Shown here: piece by piece, positions 42,833-46,671 of the stretch
Layout of the letters: each line of letters starts with the position of its first letter
Numbering within the stretch: the stretch's first letter is position 1
Assembly: GCA_016180285.1 (NCBI GenBank)
Contig: JACPBO010000005.1
Span: 1-46,671 of the forward strand
Source of the DNA: Candidatus Woesearchaeota archaeon
GTDB taxonomy: Archaea > Nanobdellota > Nanobdellia > Woesearchaeales > JACPBO01
DNA: 46,671 bases
Direction: 5' to 3'
Notes under the pieces: model-generated
What the model was told of the DNA's origin: nothing
The model's input: the letters and a program-made list of their open reading frames with translations, nothing else
Databases searched by the model: none
Made by a program: the position numbers and the translations under genes

Positions 42833-44107
42833 TCATTTCTCCCAATTCACTTTTAAGAAATGCGTTGAGCATGAAATGCATGGATCATAAGCTCTAATCA
42901 ATTTTTCAAGCTGCAGCACGATCTCGCTTTCTTTCAAGCTCAAGATCCCGGGCAGGAATGCCTTTATGTCATCCTCCATGTTCCTCAAATTCTGCGATGT
43001 GGGGGTTGTAATGTTGGCTTTCTTTACAAAACCGTTTTCATCAAAAGTATAGTCATGGAACAGCATCCCTCTTGGAGCTTCTGTAATTCCAACGCCTCTG
43101 CCTGCTTTGATTTTTATTTCAGAGCAGCCTTCTTCCTCTAATTCCAGATCCCTTAGAATTTCAATTGCCCTTTCAACACAAAAAAGAAGCTCAATTGCCT
43201 GCGCCACATTATTGCTGAAAGGCGAAAAGCTTGGAATCCTAAATGGAACCATATCCTGAATGTTTTTAGGCAGCTTTTCAAAATTATTGTTAAGCCTTGC
43301 CAAAGCGCCAACCATATAGCTGTTGCCCTCTGCAACAACGAATTCCGATTTTGATCCTTCCTCAAAATATTCCCTGAAATGATTCTGGTAATCTTTAGTT
43401 GGAATGCACATATTGCCTGTGCAGGATATTGCTCCGTCAATAAGGGAATACTTATCAGATTCAAGCGCAAAATATTTTGTTTCCCGCTCAAATGAGGGAT
43501 ATTTCAGATCAGAAAATAATTTAACAGATTCAACTGCATCCTGCTTTATGCTTTCAAGCATTCTGAGCAAAGCATTTACTTCGTTTTTTGGAGGAAGCTT
43601 TGAGAATCCGCCTATTATTGGCGTTATCGGATGCACTTCCCTGCCGCCAATTATTGCAACGATCTCATTTCCTATTTTTTTCATCTTCAAGGCTCTTTCA
43701 ACCTCTTTCGGATGCTTTGAAGCCATCTCGATGGCAGAGTCAAAGCCAAGGTAATCGGGCAGCGAAAGAAAATAAAGGTGCAGTGTGTGATTCTGCAGAT
43801 AAGAGCCCAAAACAAGCAGCTCTCTTAATAATTTTGTCTGCTCGCTGACTTTAACATTGAATGCGTCCTCAACAGCTTTTAAGGATGTTACAAGATGCGA
43901 GGGGGAACAAGTGCCGCAGATCCTTGATGTCAGCACAGGAGCATCCCCGTATTTTCTGTTCTTTATAATGTCTTCAAAAAATCTTGCTCCTTCAAATGTT
44001 TCTATTTTTGCTTTTTCAACCCTGCCATTCTCTATTCTGATATTCAGCTTGGCATGGCCTTCGATCTTTGCAATGTGGTTGAGCTTGATTGTATGATTTG
44101 TTTCCAT
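42833..44107 (-). CDS. hydA: NiFe hydrogenase large (alpha) subunit, group 3b-like
   Basis: Catalytic subunit holding the NiFe site, 424 aa. The two metal motifs are intact: RICGTC (Cys 64 and 67) and DPCISCSTH (Cys 410 and 413), followed by an 8-residue tail FLKVNWEK that the maturation protease would cut after His 416. 'IAKIEGHAKLNIRIENG', 'LHLYFLSLPDYLGF' and 'EAPRGMLFHDYTFDENG' match soluble NAD(P)-linked hydrogenases (sulfhydrogenases) such as those of Thermococcales. The start at 44107 is one base after the delta stop. It probably uses or makes H2 coupled to NAD(P)H with the delta and gamma subunits here. Confidence 0.95.
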   Translation of the reverse strand: METNHTIKLNHIAKIEGHAKLNIRIENGRVEKAKIETFEGARFFEDIIKNRKYGDAPVLTSRICGTCSPSHLVTSLKAVEDAFNVKVSEQTKLLRELLVLGSYLQNHTLHLYFLSLPDYLGFDSAIEMASKHPKEVERALKMKKIGNEIVAIIGGREVHPITPIIGGFSKLPPKNEVNALLRMLESIKQDAVESVKLFSDLKYPSFERETKYFALESDKYSLIDGAISCTGNMCIPTKDYQNHFREYFEEGSKSEFVVAEGNSYMVGALARLNNNFEKLPKNIQDMVPFRIPSFSPFSNNVAQAIELLFCVERAIEILRDLELEEEGCSEIKIKAGRGVGITEAPRGMLFHDYTFDENGFVKKANITTPTSQNLRNMEDDIKAFLPGILSLKESEIVLQLEKLIRAYDPCISCSTHFLKVNWEK

Positions 44108-44108
44108 T

Positions 44109-44873
44109 TTATTTTTTAATATCTTCGTTGAACTTCTTAAACACTTTTGACGTTCCTGCAAATGTCCTGAAATACCTTTTAATGTCCTCTGTTGTCAAGC
44201 CGCACTTTTTAAACTGCTCGATCTCAGCATCAAGATTTGCATCTTCCATTGGCCCGAAGCAGCCATAGCACGGGGTTGAATGCGAAGGGCATAAAGCATT
44301 GCAGCCGGCATATGTTATCGGGCCCATGCAGGGCTCTCCTTTCTGCAGCAAGCAGATATTCTCTTTCTGCCTGCATTCAAAGCACACATTATGTGTTATT
44401 TGTTTTGGCTTTTTTCCAACAACAAGGTCTTTCATTACATTTATGAATTCTTTCTTGTCAATCGGGCAGCCGCGCATGAAATAATCAACCTTAATGAAAG
44501 CATCAATGCCGCGGGCAGCAATTTGCTTCAAGAATAATGGATTCGGAGGCAGAGCTTCAACCTGGTCATGCAAGTCAAGAAAATTCCTTATTGTTGGAAC
44601 CCCGCCGTAAGTTGCGCATGTTCCGAATGCTATTATGAATTTGCTTTTTTCTCTTATTTTAACTGCCTGCTGCTGCTCCTCTTCCGTTGTAATGCAGCCT
44701 TCAATAAGCGCAACATCAAAAGGGCCTTCTTCGTTCTTTTTTTTGATCAGCTCGAAATTAGCTATATTGACTATTTTCATAAGCTCTATCAGGTTATGCT
44801 CCAGATTAAGTATATTCCACATGCAGCCCTGGCAGCTTGTCAGCGCAAATATGCCGATTTTTAGCTTATCCAT
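44109..44873 (-). CDS. hydD: NiFe hydrogenase small (delta) subunit
   Basis: Electron-transfer subunit, 254 aa, carrying iron-sulfur clusters that connect the NiFe site to the gamma subunit. The proximal cluster motif is TSCQGC (Cys 14 and 17) with GTCATYGG and RGCPID; further Cys-rich motifs (VCFECRQKENIC, GEPCMGP, GCNALCPSHSTPCYGC) hold the other clusters. No Tat signal, so it is cytoplasmic, as in group 3. The start at 44873 begins directly MDKLKIGIFALTSCQGC. It is co-transcribed with the alpha gene. Confidence 0.94.
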   Translation of the reverse strand: MDKLKIGIFALTSCQGCMWNILNLEHNLIELMKIVNIANFELIKKKNEEGPFDVALIEGCITTEEEQQQAVKIREKSKFIIAFGTCATYGGVPTIRNFLDLHDQVEALPPNPLFLKQIAARGIDAFIKVDYFMRGCPIDKKEFINVMKDLVVGKKPKQITHNVCFECRQKENICLLQKGEPCMGPITYAGCNALCPSHSTPCYGCFGPMEDANLDAEIEQFKKCGLTTEDIKRYFRTFAGTSKVFKKFNEDIKK

Positions 44874-44874
44874 C

Positions 44875-45873
44875 TCAAGCCTTAACCTCATTTATTTTTT
44901 TGCCTTTCATAAAGCCCCTGATATTTTCAATCGTTGTATCAAGAATTCTTTGCAATGCCTCAATGCTATTAAATGCATTGTGCGGCGTTATAATCACGTT
45001 CTCCCTTTTCAGCAAAGTATGATTCTGTATCACGGTCTTTAATGTTTCAATCGGATAATTCTTTGAAAGAAGCTCACTTTCTTCTTTTACCAGCTGCTCT
45101 TCTTCAAGCACATCCAATCCTGCTCCTGACAATATTCCTTTGTCCAATGCCTTGACTAATGCATCTGTCTCAACTAATCCGCCTCTTGCAGTATTTATTA
45201 AAATAGCGCCTTTTTTTATCAGATGCATATTGCCTTTATTTATCATGTGATGCGTTGCCTTGCTGTAAGGGGCATGCATGCTTATAATATCAGAATTTTT
45301 TAAAAGGTCATTTAATAAGGCATATTTGAAGCCAAACTTTTTGGCCAGCTTTGAATCTCTTCTGACATCATATGCCAGAACATTCATTTCAAAACCATTT
45401 GCGATTCTTATGACATGCTGCCCGATATGGCCTGCTCCTATAACGCCGAGAGTTTTTCCTTTAAGGTCAAATCCCCTCAATCCTTCAAGCGAGAAGTCGC
45501 CCCTTACTGTTTTTTCATACGCCCTGTGTATTTTTCTTGACAATGCCAGAATCAATGCAAATGTGTGCTCTGCAACTGTGTTTTCGCCGTAATAAGGGAC
45601 ATTGGCTACTGCAATTTTCCTTTTTCTGCACTCTTCAACGTCAATGTGGTCGTAGCCGGTTGACCTTGTTGCTATTAATTTTAATTTATTGAATTTGCCT
45701 AACATGCCTTTATTTATTTTTGAATAAATAAAAACAGACAATATATCAAAATCTTTTACTTTGCCAATATTTTTTTCATTTGATTCATCATTGAAAAATA
45801 AAATATTGCCTTTAAGCTTTTTTTTAATATATTCTTTTTCCCAGTCTTCCATTTCAAAAAATGCAATTTTCAT
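44875..45873 (-). CDS. D-2-hydroxyacid dehydrogenase (NAD-binding), inside hydrogenase operon
   Basis: Oxidoreductase of the D-lactate/phosphoglycerate dehydrogenase family, 332 aa. Seen: 'LGVIGAGHIGQHVIRIA' (NAD-binding Rossmann Gly motif), the Arg of 'INTARGGLVETDALVKALDKG', Glu of 'GAGLDVLEEEQ' and catalytic His of 'VIITPHNAFNSIEAL'. The N-terminal domain (ISVFIYSKINKGMLGKF) is also of the family type. It probably reduces a 2-oxoacid such as pyruvate with NADH. It sits between the gamma and delta genes of the hydrogenase with nearly overlapping ends, so the two activities may be coupled through NAD(H). The start ATG at 45873 is preferred over an in-frame TTG at 45882. Confidence 0.92.
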   Translation of the reverse strand: MKIAFFEMEDWEKEYIKKKLKGNILFFNDESNEKNIGKVKDFDILSVFIYSKINKGMLGKFNKLKLIATRSTGYDHIDVEECRKRKIAVANVPYYGENTVAEHTFALILALSRKIHRAYEKTVRGDFSLEGLRGFDLKGKTLGVIGAGHIGQHVIRIANGFEMNVLAYDVRRDSKLAKKFGFKYALLNDLLKNSDIISMHAPYSKATHHMINKGNMHLIKKGAILINTARGGLVETDALVKALDKGILSGAGLDVLEEEQLVKEESELLSKNYPIETLKTVIQNHTLLKRENVIITPHNAFNSIEALQRILDTTIENIRGFMKGKKINEVKA

Positions 45874-45878
45874 TATTC

Positions 45879-46664
45879 TCAATCCTCCAAATTCTTCACA
45901 AAATCATGCCTGAAAACAGGCCCGTCTCTGCAGGCGTAATTGCCTTCTATCATGCAATGCCCGCATTTCCCGATTCCGCAGTGCATCAGCCTTTCAAATG
46001 AAACAAAAATCTGGCTGTCTTTGAAGCCTTGCTTTTCTAACAGCTCAATCACGAATTTTATCATTATTGGCGGGCCGCATGTAATTGCAATCGAGCCTTT
46101 CTTTGGCGGCATTTTTTCAAGCAATGCCGTTACAAGGCCGGCATTGCCTTTCCAGCTGCTTTCCGCCCTGTCAACTGTAAGATAAACATTCATGTGCTTT
46201 TTCCATTTTTCAAGGTCATATTTGAACAATATGTCATCAGGGCTTCTGAAGCCGAGGAAAACATCGACATTTTTGTATTGCTTTCTATTTTTTATTATAA
46301 ACTCAATTACGCCTCTTAATGGCGCTGCTCCTGTTCCGCCGCCTATGACTGTAAGATTCTTTTTTTTCAGAATGTTCATCGGATAGCCGTGGCCATATGG
46401 TCCTCTGACGTAAATAATGTCTCCTTTTTTCAGCTTGTGGATCGCATTAGTTACATTGCCGACATTCCTTACAGCGAGCTCAATATGGTCTTTTGAATAA
46501 GAGCAGAGTGATATGGGGCATTCGCCTATCTTTGGAACATAAACCTCGACAAACTGGCCAGGAAGATGATCTGATCTGAAGTTTATTTTATAAGTGCTTA
46601 TGTCTGCTGTTTCATTTTTAATGCCTAATATTTTCTGTTTTTGAGGAAAGTAGGGGTTGTTCAT
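45879..46664 (-). CDS. hydG: Hydrogenase gamma subunit (FAD/NAD(P), 2Fe-2S)
   Basis: Flavoprotein that passes electrons between hydrogenase and NAD(P), 261 aa, close to the size of sulfhydrogenase gamma subunits. Order: ferredoxin-reductase-type FAD domain (GQFVEVYVPKIGECPISLCSYS, the R/L-x-x-S type), NAD domain (TVIGGGTGAAPLRGV ... TCGPPIMIKFVIELL), then a C-terminal [2Fe-2S] motif (HCGIGKCGHCMIEGNYAC) as in the dihydroorotate dehydrogenase electron subunit family. Expected operon order is beta-gamma-delta-alpha, so a beta gene should lie just beyond the right edge. The ATG is at 46664, seven bases from the edge. Confidence 0.94.
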   Translation of the reverse strand: MNNPYFPQKQKILGIKNETADISTYKINFRSDHLPGQFVEVYVPKIGECPISLCSYSKDHIELAVRNVGNVTNAIHKLKKGDIIYVRGPYGHGYPMNILKKKNLTVIGGGTGAAPLRGVIEFIIKNRKQYKNVDVFLGFRSPDDILFKYDLEKWKKHMNVYLTVDRAESSWKGNAGLVTALLEKMPPKKGSIAITCGPPIMIKFVIELLEKQGFKDSQIFVSFERLMHCGIGKCGHCMIEGNYACRDGPVFRHDFVKNLED

Positions 46665-46671
46665 TTTTTTC

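Overview
The window reads as chromosomal DNA of an archaeon, most likely a small-genome DPANN lineage of the Woesearchaeota/Pacearchaeota kind; this placement is inferred from gene content, not from a marker tree. Archaeal signs are a family B DNA polymerase with a C-terminal PCNA-binding box, the RNase P subunit Rpp21, a TrmB-type regulator, a group 3b-like NiFe hydrogenase, and TTTATATA-type boxes about 30 bp before many start codons (leaderless mRNAs), mixed with genes that have GGAGG/GGTGA ribosome-binding sites. The GAPDH is of the bacterial/eukaryotic type, and several secreted proteins are cysteine-rich or carry a pilin-like 'KKAQ' N-terminus, which I associate with DPANN genomes. Genes are dense: no stretch over 300 bases lacks a gene. 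I saw no rRNA, convincing tRNA, CRISPR array or transposase gene.

Layout. 1-8.4 kb: DNA polymerase (its start lies outside the window), a membrane protein, an NAD(P)-binding protein, a B12-type radical SAM enzyme, a large helical-repeat protein, a mini zinc ribbon and an HD-domain protein. 8.4-10.2 kb: a membrane-anchored Thr/Pro-linker protein and a broken VapBC-like toxin-antitoxin pair. 10.2-20.1 kb: one minus-strand operon of exported proteins (pilin-like, membrane, stalked, M64 metallopeptidase, giant Ig-like protein), preceded by a frameshifted AbrB-like gene with a repeat-rich operator. 20.1-30.1 kb: small regulators, a radical SAM/TRAM-like protein, a PAP2-like protein, a MATE exporter, a dph2 remnant, a four-gene unknown operon, Rpp21, a coiled-coil protein and a Cys/Met-metabolism PLP enzyme behind a Met-rich leader ORF. 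30.4-35.5 kb: pgk, gap and ppsA (central carbon metabolism). 35.6-39.5 kb: TrmB regulator divergent from four unknown genes. 39.5-46.7 kb: hydrogenase maturation genes (hypA, hypC, a HypC-like protein, a hycI-type protease) and the hydrogenase gamma, delta and alpha genes with a 2-hydroxyacid dehydrogenase between gamma and delta; the operon probably continues beyond the right edge.

The most unusual signal is a family of small double-hairpin elements present three times (9511-9660, 35451-35504, 41950-42095). Each begins TGTC and ends GACA, holds two back-to-back hairpins around GCATGC, and lies inside a protein-coding gene in the same orientation relative to that gene. Removing the element exactly at these ends restores the host reading frame in the PIN toxin and in the HTH regulator, and in ppsA the 54-bp copy is an in-frame 18-codon insertion. 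Stem bases covary between copies. I see no transposase, so this looks like a non-autonomous, seamlessly inserting element (IS200/IS605-like logic, or an archaeal analogue of the Rickettsia palindromic elements). Other notable signals are a Met-rich leader ORF with an attenuator-like arrangement, three compact bidirectional promoters with start codons 52-53 bp apart, and a 37-bp promoter element shared by two unknown operons.
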